NCBI RefSeq assembly: GCF_018129995.1
Contig: NZ_JAFCKS010000001.1
Coordinates: forward strand, 593,001-657,000
Reading direction: 5' to 3'
Length of the DNA stretch: 64,000 bases
Source of the DNA: Bradyrhizobium sp. SZCCT0153
GTDB lineage: Bacteria > Pseudomonadota > Alphaproteobacteria > Rhizobiales > Xanthobacteraceae
Below the pieces are notes generated by a model, which was given only the letters and a program-made list of their open reading frames with translations, was not told the origin of the DNA and did not search any database. How positions within the stretch are numbered: position 1 is the stretch's first letter; the number at the start of each line of letters is the position of its first letter. The translations under genes were made by a program, and so were the position numbers. Below are positions 8,543 through 18,026 of the stretch, one piece after another.

Positions 8543-9567
8543 AGCGCGATCCATTTGCGCCGAGACGGGCCAAACAGCGCGTGCATCGTCTTGGCGGTCA
8601 CGAGGACGGTGAAATCGAGAACGAGCTTCTGTTCGGGGCCGACGGCGCGCAGATCGAGCTCGCGGCAGCGGGAGATCATGTCGTCGAGAACGGCATCGAG
8701 CGTGAGCTGGTTCTCGCCAGTCCATCGCGAGACCAATTGCCTGATCTGGGCGCGGTGGCCCCTGATCAGGGCCGAAGCCGGCTTTGAGCGGTGATGGCGC
8801 GGATCGGCCGAAAACAGCCGTGAGAGGTCGCGGTCGTAGGTCTTCGGCGGCGTGAAGGCGTAGAACGCCTGCTTCTTCTTGTAGTGGTCTTCGAGCGTCT
8901 GGCCGAGCCGACCCAGCGGGTCGACGCGCTCTCGCGTGGTGATCAGCGGCCGCTTTCCCGCAATCTCGCTCATCAGCTCGTCGACATATTCGAGCTTCTT
9001 CAGCGCCGGCCAGCCGGCATATCGCGTTCGCCAGTTCGAACGCGGCCGCAGCCACACCGCAAAGGTCTCGGCGAAATCTTCGTCCGGATGGCTCTGCGCG
9101 TACCACAGCCGGAGATGCTGGACGTAGCGCCTGCTGGCAGGATTGGGCCGATAGTAGCGCGGGTAATGTTTCGACGACGGGCCGAACAGCTGCTGCCAGC
9201 GCCGGCGTCGCTGCAGCTGATAGCCGTGCTGCATGGCATGGCCGGCCTCGTGACGGAGGATGGCCATGCACTCGCGCCAGGTTCCGCCCTCGACGTCGAA
9301 CATCATCTTCTTCTCGAGCTTCATCAGACGGGGATGGGCGAGATAGAAGGGGATGGCGATGCCCGGCACATCGCCCGGACTGAACCACTCGCTCGAGATC
9401 CATGTGTGCGGCCGCAGCCGAATGCCCCGCTCTTCGAGTTCCTCATGGAGCGTGCTGACGCAGTCCTCGAGCCAGGTGCCTTCGACCGTCACTCTCAGGC
9501 TGGAGAGGCGCTGCTTGAGCAACTCGTCATCCGACAGCTTCTCCCAGGCAAATTTCCGGCTTGGCAT
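8539..9567 (-). CDS. Putative zinc metallopeptidase (HEAGH type) coupled to an ATP-grasp gene
   Basis: 342 residues. A zincin motif RHEAGHAMQH (H106, E107, H110) is followed some 50 residues on by DEDFAETFAVWL (162-173), whose E167 is a candidate third zinc ligand. There is no signal peptide, so it probably works in the cytosol. The basic loop RRRRWQQLFGPSSKHYPRYY and the ~170-residue C-terminal half match nothing I know. It is first of a two-gene unit, its stop overlapping the start of the ATP-grasp gene by 4 nt. Substrate unknown. Confidence 0.72.
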   Translation of the reverse strand: MPSRKFAWEKLSDDELLKQRLSSLRVTVEGTWLEDCVSTLHEELEERGIRLRPHTWISSEWFSPGDVPGIAIPFYLAHPRLMKLEKKMMFDVEGGTWRECMAILRHEAGHAMQHGYQLQRRRRWQQLFGPSSKHYPRYYRPNPASRRYVQHLRLWYAQSHPDEDFAETFAVWLRPRSNWRTRYAGWPALKKLEYVDELMSEIAGKRPLITTRERVDPLGRLGQTLEDHYKKKQAFYAFTPPKTYDRDLSRLFSADPRHHRSKPASALIRGHRAQIRQLVSRWTGENQLTLDAVLDDMISRCRELDLRAVGPEQKLVLDFTVLVTAKTMHALFGPSRRKWIAL

Positions 9568-9677
9568 CAGGAATCCAGAGGGCAGAGATGACTCGGTATC
9601 CGGATGATGTCATGGGCGGCGGGCGGCAACAACCGGGGGGCCGTGAGGCGTGCTGCGGCGCGTCAGAGCGAGAGGCG

Positions 9678-9764
9678 GTAGGGTCGGCAAAGCGCAAGCG
9701 TGCCCACCACCTTCATCACAAAAGAAAAAGGTGGGCACGGCGCTTTGCGCATTTGCCCACCCTA
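9678..9764. repeat. Intergenic repeat, family C (GTAGGGTGGGC...GCCCACCCTA)
   Basis: Outer arms GTAGGGTCGGCAAAGCGC and GCGCATTTGCCCACCCTAT enclose inner arms GCGTGCCCACCACCTT and AAGGTGGGCACGGCGC, a nested inverted repeat of about 87 bp. A close copy lies at 19754-19838 after ychF. Confidence 0.8.
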
Positions 9765-9788
9765 TGAGACCTTCCGGGATCGGAAGAA

Positions 9789-10742
<954 letters not shown>

Positions 10743-10944
10743 GGACGCTTCCTCCCGCGCTTTGCTGGACACGATGTTCAACATCTCGGATACCCACGGA
10801 GCACGGTTACGACGGGCGAGGAAATATCAGGCCGAGGGCAGCAATGGCAACCCGGCATGCTACGTTTTCCCTTCGAAAATCCTGAGTCGGGCCAACGGTT
10901 TGGCCGCAACTTCCTGAATACTTGGGGCCGTGGTTTAGCGGGGG

Positions 10945-11559
10945 TTATCGGTCGGCATAGCCGAGCGCCGAGGCCGGCATCCCGGCCGCCGGAGCCTCCG
11001 GGATGGCGCTCGCCACCGCTGGTCCCCGCAAGCCCGGCGCAGCGCCCGGTGCATCCGGGGTGCCGTTGATCATGTTGGAAAGTCCGCTGAATCCGGCCTG
11101 GGCGATCTTCCGCAGAACCAGATCGTCGGCGGCGCCCCAGGGATCGCGGCCACCCCTGGCCGAGGTCGGTTCCTCGCCGGAAAGCCGCAGCGCCCGCTGC
11201 TGGTTGGCGTCGTAAACGTCCCAGACCCAGGCGATCACGGTCCTGCCGCGCACGATCTGGGCCGAGAGATAGCTGCGCACGCGGTAGGCAGCCGTCCCCT
11301 CGCGGGAGACGACGGACAGGCTGCGCAGCTTGGATTCGCTGTCGAGCACGCCAACCATGCGGTCGAATACCTGCGGCGGTGGCCCGTCGATCGATTCGAA
11401 GGCGACCGTCGCCCCGGAGCCTGAGCTTGGCGCCATCGCATAGGAGTTTGCGGCACCACCGCCACCGGCGCAGCCGCCAAGCGCGGTCGCAGCCGCCAGC
11501 AGCATGACCGCCAGCACGCGCGAGCCCGCACGGCGCAAGATGAATGACGCGTCCCTCAT
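10945..11559 (-). CDS. Putative outer- or inner-membrane lipoprotein, unknown function
   Basis: 204 residues. The N-terminus RRAGSRVLAVMLLAAATA followed by the lipobox LGGC (Cys about 30) marks a lipoprotein exported by Sec and processed after lipid attachment. The mature part has a mixed domain (TVAFESIDGPPPQVFDRMV, AYRVRSYLSAQIVRGRTVIA) and a Gly/Pro/Ala-rich C-terminus. I do not recognise a family. It lies 120 bp after pgeF on the same strand, in the cluster that includes lgt, the enzyme that lipidates such proteins. Confidence 0.75.
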   Translation of the reverse strand: MRDASFILRRAGSRVLAVMLLAAATALGGCAGGGGAANSYAMAPSSGSGATVAFESIDGPPPQVFDRMVGVLDSESKLRSLSVVSREGTAAYRVRSYLSAQIVRGRTVIAWVWDVYDANQQRALRLSGEEPTSARGGRDPWGAADDLVLRKIAQAGFSGLSNMINGTPDAPGAAPGLRGPAVASAIPEAPAAGMPASALGYADR

Positions 11560-11681
11560 TATGGAGGGCAGCGATATCGTTAAAACGCATTAACGTCTAG
11601 GGCGGGGGCGCCACAGGCCACGTCATTCCGGGTTCGATGCGGGCCGCATCGCCCCGCAATGACACGAGGTTGCCCGTGTGT

Positions 11682-12449
11682 TCACCCCTCCAGCGCGATC
11701 GCGTGAACGTGCCGGCCGTAGTCCGGCTCCTTGCGATGCACCGAGCGGCGATAGCTGAAGAAGCGCTCGTCGGCGTAGGTGTCCAGACCAAGATCGTCGA
11801 TCATCAGGATGCCGGCGGCCTCCAGCCTCGTACGGATGAAGCCGGCGAGGTCGAACATCGCGTGTCCCTCGCGCACCGACGGCATGAAGAATATCGCGTT
11901 GTCCGCGTCCGCCTCGATGAAGCGCACCACGAACTCGTTGCCGACCTCGTAGCTGTCCTGCCGGATCAGCGGGCCGATCGCGGCGATGATGCCGCCGCGC
12001 GTGGCGCCGAGCTTTTCCATGGCCGAGATCGTCGCCTCCAGCACGCCTGTCAGCGCGCCCTTCCAGCCGGCATGGGCACCGCCGATCACGCGCGCGTCGG
12101 GGTCGACGAACAGCACCGGCCCGCAATCGGCGGTGGAGACGCCAAGCGCGATGCCGGGCGTTCTGGTGACCAGCGCGTCGCCCTTCGGCCGCGGCCCGCC
12201 CGGCCAGGGCGTTTCGGCAACGAGCACGTCGGGCGAATGGATCTGGTGCAGGCTGAGAAAGCGTTCCGGGGCAACGCCGACATGCTCAGCCATGCGGCGG
12301 CGGTTCTCCGCGACGAGGGCCTGGTCGTCATTGGAGCCGAGCCCGCCGTTCAGCGCCGAATAGATGCCGCCGGAGACGCCGCCTTCACGGGTGAAGAAGG
12401 CATGGCGCAGGCCTGGCACCGCCGAGAGCAGCGACGAAGTGAGTGTCAT
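11682..12449 (-). CDS. pgeF: Peptidoglycan editing factor PgeF (laccase domain, DUF152)
   Basis: 255 residues of the YfiH/PgeF family, cytosolic enzymes that remove misincorporated serine-containing muropeptide precursors; older annotations call them polyphenol oxidases. Motifs are RHAFFTREGGVSGGIYSALN, LHQIHSPDV, VSTADCGPVLF and GGAHAGWKGALTGV, which carry the Cys/His metal site. It starts within the stop of the upstream methyltransferase gene (ATGA overlap), so it is translated from the same mRNA as that gene and lgt. Confidence 0.92.
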   Translation of the reverse strand: MTLTSSLLSAVPGLRHAFFTREGGVSGGIYSALNGGLGSNDDQALVAENRRRMAEHVGVAPERFLSLHQIHSPDVLVAETPWPGGPRPKGDALVTRTPGIALGVSTADCGPVLFVDPDARVIGGAHAGWKGALTGVLEATISAMEKLGATRGGIIAAIGPLIRQDSYEVGNEFVVRFIEADADNAIFFMPSVREGHAMFDLAGFIRTRLEAAGILMIDDLGLDTYADERFFSYRRSVHRKEPDYGRHVHAIALEG

Positions 12450-13564
12450 CCGTTCCCTCCGGCCTGTTCGAGATCGCTGAGGCCGGCAAGGCCTGTTAGC
12501 CGCGGCTCGGAGATGCCGAGCACCTTGAACATCGAGCCCATGCCGCTGCGCCCGGTGTCCGTCAGGCGCTTCAGCGCCACCGAAATGTCGGTGGCGATTT
12601 CAGGCGTTGCCTTCTGCATCAAGGCGGCCGCGCGGGTGTCGATGCCGACGCGCTTGAGGAAATCGCCCTGCGTCACCGGCCCGTGCACGCGGGCGCCGAC
12701 ATCCTCGGCGGCACGCGCCAGCGCCTGGAAGTCGACATGGGCGGTGACGTCGGCCTGGCCCGGCGCCTTCAAGGGATCGGTGAAGCTGTGGCGCGCGATC
12801 GCCTGGAACGTGTCGCCGGCGTCGCTGCGCAGATGGCCGTAATCGATGATCAGCGCCGCGCCGTCCTGGTCGCGCACGCGCGTGGCGAGCTTCATGACCT
12901 CCGCATCGGGCCGCCATTCGAACACGGCGCCGATGGGCGCCGCGCGCACCAGAGGCGGCAGCAGCACGTCGAAGCGCGGCGTGGGCTCGGAGGCCGCGCC
13001 GAATTGAAGCTTGCCGTTGGGATCGATCTCGATCACGCGCTCGTGCCAGCCGTTCTCGCGCTTCACCATCTGGTGGATCGGCAGCACGTCGAAATATTCG
13101 TTGGCGAGGATGATGCTCGGCCCCTCCGGCACATCGTCGATGCTGTCGTGCCAGGCGATGTTGCGTACGCCCGACAGCGTCGCGTTCTGCCGCTCGCGCA
13201 GCACCGGATTGACCTCGACCATGTGGATGTGAAGCGCCTGGTACAGCGGCGGCAGCACGCGGAGCGCGCGCAGCGCATCCGCCATCATGGTGCCGCGGCC
13301 TGGGCCGAGCTCGATCAGCCGCAGGAATTGCGGCGAGCCCATCTGCTTCCACACCGAAGCGGTCCACAGGCCCAGGAGTTCGCCGAACATCTGGCTGACC
13401 TCGGGCGCGGTGGTGAAGTCGCCTTCACGGCCCAAAGGATCGCGCGAGACGTAATAGCCGTAGCGCGGGTGCATCAGGCACAGTTCCATGTACCGCCAGA
13501 CCGGCATGGGGCCCGATGATTTGATCAGCGCCCTGATCTCGTTGAGTAGCGGCTGCTCGGTCAC
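12446..13564 (-). CDS. SAM-dependent methyltransferase, MidA/NDUFAF7 family
   Basis: 372 residues. The family includes NDUFAF7, which methylates an arginine in respiratory complex I. Signatures: ALIKSSGPMPVWRYMELCLM, HPRYGYYVSRDPLGREGDFT, the SAM-binding LIELGPGRGTMMADALRAL, IILANEYFDVLPI and ALIIDYGH. It lies between lgt (21-bp gap) and pgeF (4-nt overlap), the usual order in alphaproteobacteria. The bacterial target protein is not known from sequence. Confidence 0.88.
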   Translation of the reverse strand: MTEQPLLNEIRALIKSSGPMPVWRYMELCLMHPRYGYYVSRDPLGREGDFTTAPEVSQMFGELLGLWTASVWKQMGSPQFLRLIELGPGRGTMMADALRALRVLPPLYQALHIHMVEVNPVLRERQNATLSGVRNIAWHDSIDDVPEGPSIILANEYFDVLPIHQMVKRENGWHERVIEIDPNGKLQFGAASEPTPRFDVLLPPLVRAAPIGAVFEWRPDAEVMKLATRVRDQDGAALIIDYGHLRSDAGDTFQAIARHSFTDPLKAPGQADVTAHVDFQALARAAEDVGARVHGPVTQGDFLKRVGIDTRAAALMQKATPEIATDISVALKRLTDTGRSGMGSMFKVLGISEPRLTGLAGLSDLEQAGGNG

Positions 13565-13585
13565 GGTCCATCTTCTCGAAAGGAA

Positions 13586-14431
13586 TTAACGAATGGCCCC
13601 TGCGGGCTTGGGCGCATCGCGCCTCACTGCCAGTACAATAAGTATGCCGCCGATGATAAGCATCGGGATCGACAACAGCATGCCCATGGTTAATCCGCCC
13701 CAGAGGAAGCCGAGCTGGACGTCGGGCTCGCGAAAATGCTCGCCGGCGATGCGGGTCAGACCATAGATCAGGATGAAGGCGCCGAGGATCATGCCCGGCC
13801 GCTTCAGGGCGCCGAACCGGATCATCACCGCGAGCACGGTGAACAGCAGGATGCCCTCCATGCCGGCCTCGTAGAGCTGGCTCGGATGGCGCGGCAGCTG
13901 GGTGGGATCGTTGGGGAAGATCATCGCCCAGGGCAGCTGCGGGTCGGCGGCGCGGCCCCACAATTCGCCGTTGATGAAATTGGCGATGCGCCCGAGCAAT
14001 AGCCCGACCGGCGCGACTGCGGTGGTGATGTCGCCGAGCGACAGGATCGGGATGCGGTTGCGATAGGCAAACCACATCACCGCGACGACGCAGCCGAGGA
14101 AGCCGCCATGGAACGACATGCCGCCTTCCCACAATTTGAAGATCGCGGCGGGATGGTCGATGAAGAAGGGCAGATTGTAGAACAGCACGTAGCCGGTGCG
14201 GCCGCCGAGGATGATGCCGAGCGTGACCCACAGGATGAAGTCGTCGATCTGCAGCAGCGACATCGGCGCCGGCCCGCCCCACAGGCGCTCCTTCTTCAGG
14301 AGCGAGCGCGCATAGAGCCACCCGAACACGATGCCGCAGATATAGGCCAGCGCATACCAGCGGATCGCGAACGGTCCGATCTCGATCGCGATCGGTTTGA
14401 AGGCGGGAAAGTCGATGAGCAGAAAGGGCAT
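13586..14431 (-). CDS. lgt: Prolipoprotein diacylglyceryl transferase
   Basis: Inner-membrane enzyme that moves diacylglyceryl from phosphatidylglycerol to the lipobox cysteine of prolipoproteins. 281 residues, about seven hydrophobic segments. Conserved blocks: [20 protein letters not shown] (catalytic-histidine region RWY), [25 protein letters not shown] and [14 protein letters not shown] with the key Arg/Asn/Glu. First gene of the lgt / methyltransferase / pgeF unit; family A palindromes lie just upstream. Confidence 0.95.
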   Translation of the reverse strand: MPFLLIDFPAFKPIAIEIGPFAIRWYALAYICGIVFGWLYARSLLKKERLWGGPAPMSLLQIDDFILWVTLGIILGGRTGYVLFYNLPFFIDHPAAIFKLWEGGMSFHGGFLGCVVAVMWFAYRNRIPILSLGDITTAVAPVGLLLGRIANFINGELWGRAADPQLPWAMIFPNDPTQLPRHPSQLYEAGMEGILLFTVLAVMIRFGALKRPGMILGAFILIYGLTRIAGEHFREPDVQLGFLWGGLTMGMLLSIPMLIIGGILIVLAVRRDAPKPAGAIR

Positions 14432-14486
14432 CGGGCCTTGCTCTTAGAGTTTGATGGGCAAGCTGCGGCCCCGACGGAATTGCGCT

Positions 14487-14602
14487 CCCTCCCCCGCTTG
14501 CGGGGGAGGGCTGGGGAGAGGATGCCTCCACTGAAAGACTCCCCCAGAGGAGAGAGCCCTCACCCGGCGCGTTGCGCCGACCTCTCCCGCAAGCGGGAGA
14601 GG
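14487..14602. repeat. Pair of palindromic repeats, family A
   Basis: Two hairpins: CCCTCCCCCGC-TT-GCGGGGGAGGG (14487-14510) and CCTCTCCCGC-AA-GCGGGAGAGG (14581-14602). They are separated by AGAGCCCTCACCCGGCGCG-type sequence. Together they form a two-hairpin (BIME-like) element between the dienelactone hydrolase gene and lgt. Confidence 0.85.
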
Positions 14603-14637
14603 TGCACCGAGTTCGCGGATAGACTGATCCATGCTGC

Positions 14638-15369
14638 TCACACGAGATTGCGGCGATAGAGCGCCAGCAGACGCTCCCAATGCCGCTCGGCGGCGTCACG
14701 GTCATAGACCGGCCGCCTGGGAAAGGCGAAGCCATGATGGGTGCCGGGATAGATCTCGACCTCTGCTTTTGCGCCGCTCATGCCCTGCTTGACCTTCTCG
14801 ATGATCTCGGCGGGCGCGTAGATGTCCGTCTCGGCGCAGGCGAAATAGAGCTCGGCCTTGGTCTTGTTTCCTGCGAGATGCGGGCTGTCATCCTGGTCGG
14901 TCGCAAGCTGCGTGCCGTAGACCGAGGCGGCGGCCTTGACGCGGTCGGGGAAATGCGTGGCGGCGTTCACGGCATAGCGGCCGCTCATGCAATAGCCGAC
15001 GGTGCCGATCAGCTTGACGTTCGCCGCCGTCTGACCCTCGGCATAGGCGAGCAGCGCCCTGGTGTCGTCCATGATCATCGGAATCGTGAGCGAAGCCATC
15101 AGTGCGAACATCCGCTTGCGCTCCGGCGCGTTCGGATCGGCCGGCAGCGCGCCGAGCTCCATAACGCCGGAGCGGTAATAGAGGTTCGGCAGCATCACGT
15201 AATAGCCCGATGTCGCCAGCCGGCGCGCCATGTCGCGCAGCTCTTCGCGGATCGCCGGCGCGTCCATGTAGAACAGGATGACCGGAAACGGCCCGCCACG
15301 TTCGGGATGGGTGATGAAGGTTGCGGTGTGGCCGTCCTTGGTGGGGATCGCGATCTGCTGCTCGATCAT
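14638..15369 (-). CDS. Dienelactone hydrolase family protein
   Basis: A 243-residue alpha/beta hydrolase. The nucleophile is the cysteine of GTVGYCMSGRYAVNAA; ADTD-like ACAETDIYAPAE and GTHHGFAFPRRPVYDRDAA supply the acid and histidine. VILFYMDAPAIREELRDMAR is the oxyanion region. Relatives open dienelactones in aromatic degradation, but many have other ester substrates. ATG 15369 is preferred over an upstream open frame because GAAGG lies 8 nt before it and the family starts there. Confidence 0.88.
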   Translation of the reverse strand: MIEQQIAIPTKDGHTATFITHPERGGPFPVILFYMDAPAIREELRDMARRLATSGYYVMLPNLYYRSGVMELGALPADPNAPERKRMFALMASLTIPMIMDDTRALLAYAEGQTAANVKLIGTVGYCMSGRYAVNAATHFPDRVKAAASVYGTQLATDQDDSPHLAGNKTKAELYFACAETDIYAPAEIIEKVKQGMSGAKAEVEIYPGTHHGFAFPRRPVYDRDAAERHWERLLALYRRNLV

Positions 15370-15526
15370 CTCGTGCGCCTTCTGATTCTTCTTATGCAGG
15401 GACGTTGAATACGATTGCAAGGAAACCGGAGCATGACAAGGATACCGCCGCTCGGCCCTTGATCCGCCCTGTCCGGATTGCCATTGTCTTCCGAGCTGTT
15501 CGCGCAAAGTTTATCGGAGGCCGCCA

Positions 15527-15790
15527 ATGACCCAGACCAACAACCGGTTTTTCGACGAGATCGGCCGCCTGATGAACGACGCCGCCGGTGCGGCCCAGGG
15601 CGTCAAGCGCGAGGTCGACACGGTATTGCGCACCCAGGCCGAGAAATTCCTGCGCGACATGGACCTGGTCAAGCGCGAGGAGTTCGAGGCGGTCAAGGAC
15701 ATGGCCCGTCTGGCGCGTGAGGAGAACGAGGCCCTGAAGGCGCGCATTGCGGCGCTGGAGGCGAAGCTCGGGGGATCTCCGGCAACCTGA
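15527..15790 (+). CDS. UbiK/BMFP-type accessory coiled-coil protein
   Basis: 87 residues. NRFFDEIGRLMNDAAGAAQG, LRDMDLVKREEFEAVKDMA and a C-terminal coiled coil EENEALKARIAALEAKLG fit the YqiC/UbiK (BMFP) family. In enterobacteria that family forms trimers, binds membranes and helps the late steps of ubiquinone synthesis. GGAGG lies 6 nt before the ATG. Not near other ubi genes here, so the ubiquinone role is by family only. Confidence 0.85.
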   Translation: MTQTNNRFFDEIGRLMNDAAGAAQGVKREVDTVLRTQAEKFLRDMDLVKREEFEAVKDMARLAREENEALKARIAALEAKLGGSPAT

Positions 15791-15847
15791 ACTGCGTGAC
15801 GATCCGCCTTCTCACGATCCTGCTTGGCGCAATGGCGGGTACCGCCG

Positions 15848-16198
15848 TCAACCTGCGCTGAGGAGTTTGCGGGTTTCGGCTGCTTCTCTCGCGACCAGTC
15901 GGGTTTCGACCATATTCACGAGCAAATTCTTCAGCGGCAGCCTCATGAAGACGGGCGGGGCGGTGCGGCCGGATTGCCAGCGCGAAACAGTGGAAACGGC
16001 GCAGGGGAGTACTTCTGCGATGTCACGCAGCGTCAATCCGACTCGTAGCGCACAGGCAATCAACTTGCTCCAGTGAGCCTGTTCATCCACGCGACGCATC
16101 AGATCCAGCACCTGATGATCGATCGAATCGAGTTCCTCGTCGATTGACAGGGGTCGAAACCCGGCGTTCGACTCCGCATTCTTTACAGCGGGGGCCAT
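15848..16198 (-). CDS. Small helix-turn-helix DNA-binding protein
   Basis: 116 residues. A probable helix-turn-helix lies at about residues 52-80 (GLTLRDIAEVLPCAVSTVSR then WQSGRTAPP), of the lambda-repressor/XRE kind. The N-terminal part SIDEELDSIDHQVLDLMRRV is a likely dimer helix. Divergent from the frameshifted gene at 16366 across a perfect inverted repeat at 16255-16279, which suggests it represses itself and that neighbour. The arrangement recalls a regulator-target or toxin-antitoxin pair, but no toxin family is recognised. Confidence 0.7.
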   Translation of the reverse strand: MAPAVKNAESNAGFRPLSIDEELDSIDHQVLDLMRRVDEQAHWSKLIACALRVGLTLRDIAEVLPCAVSTVSRWQSGRTAPPVFMRLPLKNLLVNMVETRLVAREAAETRKLLSAG

Positions 16199-16254
16199 TT
16201 GTGGTGCCTAACTTCGCGTTTTGCAATCAAGTCATCCCGAAGCAACTCAACGCA

Positions 16255-16279
16255 CAATATGCAATAATGTTGCATATTG
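16255..16279. promoter_or_regulatory. Candidate operator: perfect 10-bp inverted repeat
   Basis: CAATATGCAA-TAATG-TTGCATATTG lies in the AT-rich gap between two divergent starts (16198 and 16366). Perfect arms with a 5-nt spacer are typical of a dimeric regulator site. The neighbouring helix-turn-helix protein is the obvious candidate ligand. Confidence 0.6.
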
Positions 16280-16365
16280 CAATAGGTCGGCACCCTACCT
16301 CATTACCGCAATTTCACTTCGAGGTAGAAGCTTGATAGCATGACTCTTTCTGCGGGTATGCAGTC

Positions 16366-17089
16366 ATGGAAACGTTTTTGATTGCCGCGTCAAAGCGCGA
16401 TGAGCTTGACGACCTGATAGGATTTTACCAGTCCGGCGAGACGGACACGCTTCCCGTTCCGTCATACGTCAGTCTCCGAGACGCCTTGGCTAATCAGTCG
16501 CTTATTACCGTAAGGGCCGCCGACGGCACCCTCGTTGCCGCGGCGGGCTATTTCGAATACGAGGTCGATCGATGCCTGGATCATCTATGAATTAGCGGGC
16601 ACCAGGGTCAGAAACGCCATCGGCCGCCTGGCACCAGTCCCCCTTCAGCAGATATTACTCTCGCTGCGCATTATCCAGGTCGCCGGTACCGAAGAAGGGC
16701 CTCTCACCTTGATCTCAAGTGCGAAAAGCCTCGCCAGCATTGGCAATCTGGGATCTGCCGGCCTTGAGCTGATCAATCCGCTGCCCAATTGGTTCGAATA
16801 CGATACTTGTAGCTGGATAGGCATGGCCGACCGGCCCGCATGGAAGCATTTCGCTGCGACCGCAATGACCGTCGGCAAAGCGCTTTCGATCCTGACACTC
16901 GTTGGCTTTGGTGGCGGGACCCACATCTGCGATGCGTCGCAGAAGCTGCCGGATGATACGATCGCCAGCCGTCGCATCAGGCTCGTATACGACCTGAAGG
17001 GATTGGTCCGTCAGTTCCCCTGGATGGTGACTGCCCACCGCCGTGGTTTCTGGCAAGATCCCTTCGTTCCCCTTCCGGCCCATCTCTGA
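16366..17089 (+). pseudogene. Unknown protein, interrupted by a +1 frameshift
   Basis: The first frame (16366-16590) reads METFLIAASKRDELDDLIGF to GYFEYEVDR and stops. The next frame takes over at about 16560-16580 with SIDAWIIYELAGTRVRNAIG and runs to TAA or equivalent at 17089. Joined, the two give about 240 residues without internal stops. This indicates one ancestral gene with one extra base, or a sequencing error. Later parts include EGPLTLISSAKS, NWFEYDTCSWIGMADRPAWK and RRIRLVYDLKG. I do not recognise the family. It is divergent from the helix-turn-helix gene. Confidence 0.6.
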
Positions 17090-17201
17090 GGGCACCCCTT
17101 AAAAAATCCCCGCATTTCCTTGTCATTTCCGCATCTTCCGGGTAAAAGCCCGCCAAGTTCGCGGCCCCCGCACCCCTGGAGGCTTGCTGCGAGCTGCACC
17201 A

Positions 17202-17222
17202 TGGGCCGCGTTGCGGCCCATT
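17202..17222 (+). promoter_or_regulatory. GC-rich hairpin in the rplY leader
   Basis: TGGGCCGC-GTT-GCGGCCCA, a perfect 8-bp stem, is followed by TTAACTTTTGCAAAAAC 30 nt before the rplY start. It may be a leader attenuator, an autoregulatory L25 site, or the terminator of an upstream transcript. Confidence 0.4.
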
Positions 17223-17251
17223 AACTTTTGCAAAAACAAGGACTTAACGTT

Positions 17252-17968
17252 ATGGCGACGACCGTCAAGGAATTGAAGGCGACCGCACGTCCGAAGAGCG
17301 GCAAGGGGGCCGCCCGGGCTGAGCGTCGCGCCGGGAGAGTGCCCGGAGTGATCTATGGCAACAACCAGCCCCCGCTGACGATCTCGATTGAAGATCGTGA
17401 ACTGCGCCAGCGCATCCTCGCCGGCCGGTTCCTGACCACGCTGGTCGACATCGACCTCGAGGGCAAGAAGCACCGCGTGATTCCGCGCGACTACCACCTT
17501 GATCCGGTCAAGGACTTCCCGATCCATGTCGACTTCATGCGGCTCGGCGAAGGCGCCACCATCCGCATCAGCGTTCCCTTGCATGTCGTGAAGGCTGAAG
17601 GTTCGCCCGGCGTGAAGCGCGGCGGCGCCGTCAACATTGTGGCGCACGTGATCGAGCTCGAGTGCGGCGTCGAGAGCATCCCGCAGTACATCGAGGCCGA
17701 TGTCGGCTCGCTCGAAATCGGTCACTCCTTGCATCTGGCCGACATCAAGCTGCCGGCCGGCGTGAAGGCGCTGACGCGTGAGGACGCGACCCTCGTCACC
17801 ATCGTGCCGCCGTCCGGTTACGCCGAAGAGCAGAAGGCCGCGGCTGCGGCTGCTGCTCCGGGCGCTGTTGCGGCTGCTCCGGCGGCTGGTGCGGCGGCCC
17901 CGGCTGCGGGTGCTGCTGCGCCTGCTGCGGCTGCCAAGGCTCCCGCCGGCGGCGACAAGAAGAAGTAA
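17252..17968 (+). CDS. rplY: 50S ribosomal protein L25/general stress protein Ctc
   Basis: Binds 5S rRNA in the large subunit. The 238 residues are the long CTC-type: an L25 domain (ELKATARPKSGKGAARAERR, VPGVIYGNNQPPLTISIEDR, FPIHVDFMRLGEG) followed by the beta domain (GGAVNIVAHVIELECGVESI) and an Ala/Pro/Gly tail from about residue 200 ending in lysines. ATG 17252 gives the conserved N-terminus; an in-frame ATG at 17228 would add eight residues and lacks support. pth follows after 58 bp, the usual partner. Confidence 0.95.
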   Translation: MATTVKELKATARPKSGKGAARAERRAGRVPGVIYGNNQPPLTISIEDRELRQRILAGRFLTTLVDIDLEGKKHRVIPRDYHLDPVKDFPIHVDFMRLGEGATIRISVPLHVVKAEGSPGVKRGGAVNIVAHVIELECGVESIPQYIEADVGSLEIGHSLHLADIKLPAGVKALTREDATLVTIVPPSGYAEEQKAAAAAAAPGAVAAAPAAGAAAPAAGAAAPAAAAKAPAGGDKKK

Positions 17969-18026
17969 TCTTCCAAAGCTGGCGCGCGGTCTCTGATCGC
18001 GCGCCGAGCGAGGGGCGCGCCGCGTC

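Noticed and set aside
15848..17089. Calling the HTH/frameshifted pair a toxin-antitoxin system
   Set aside because: No toxin fold is recognised in the frameshifted gene, and it is much longer than typical toxins.
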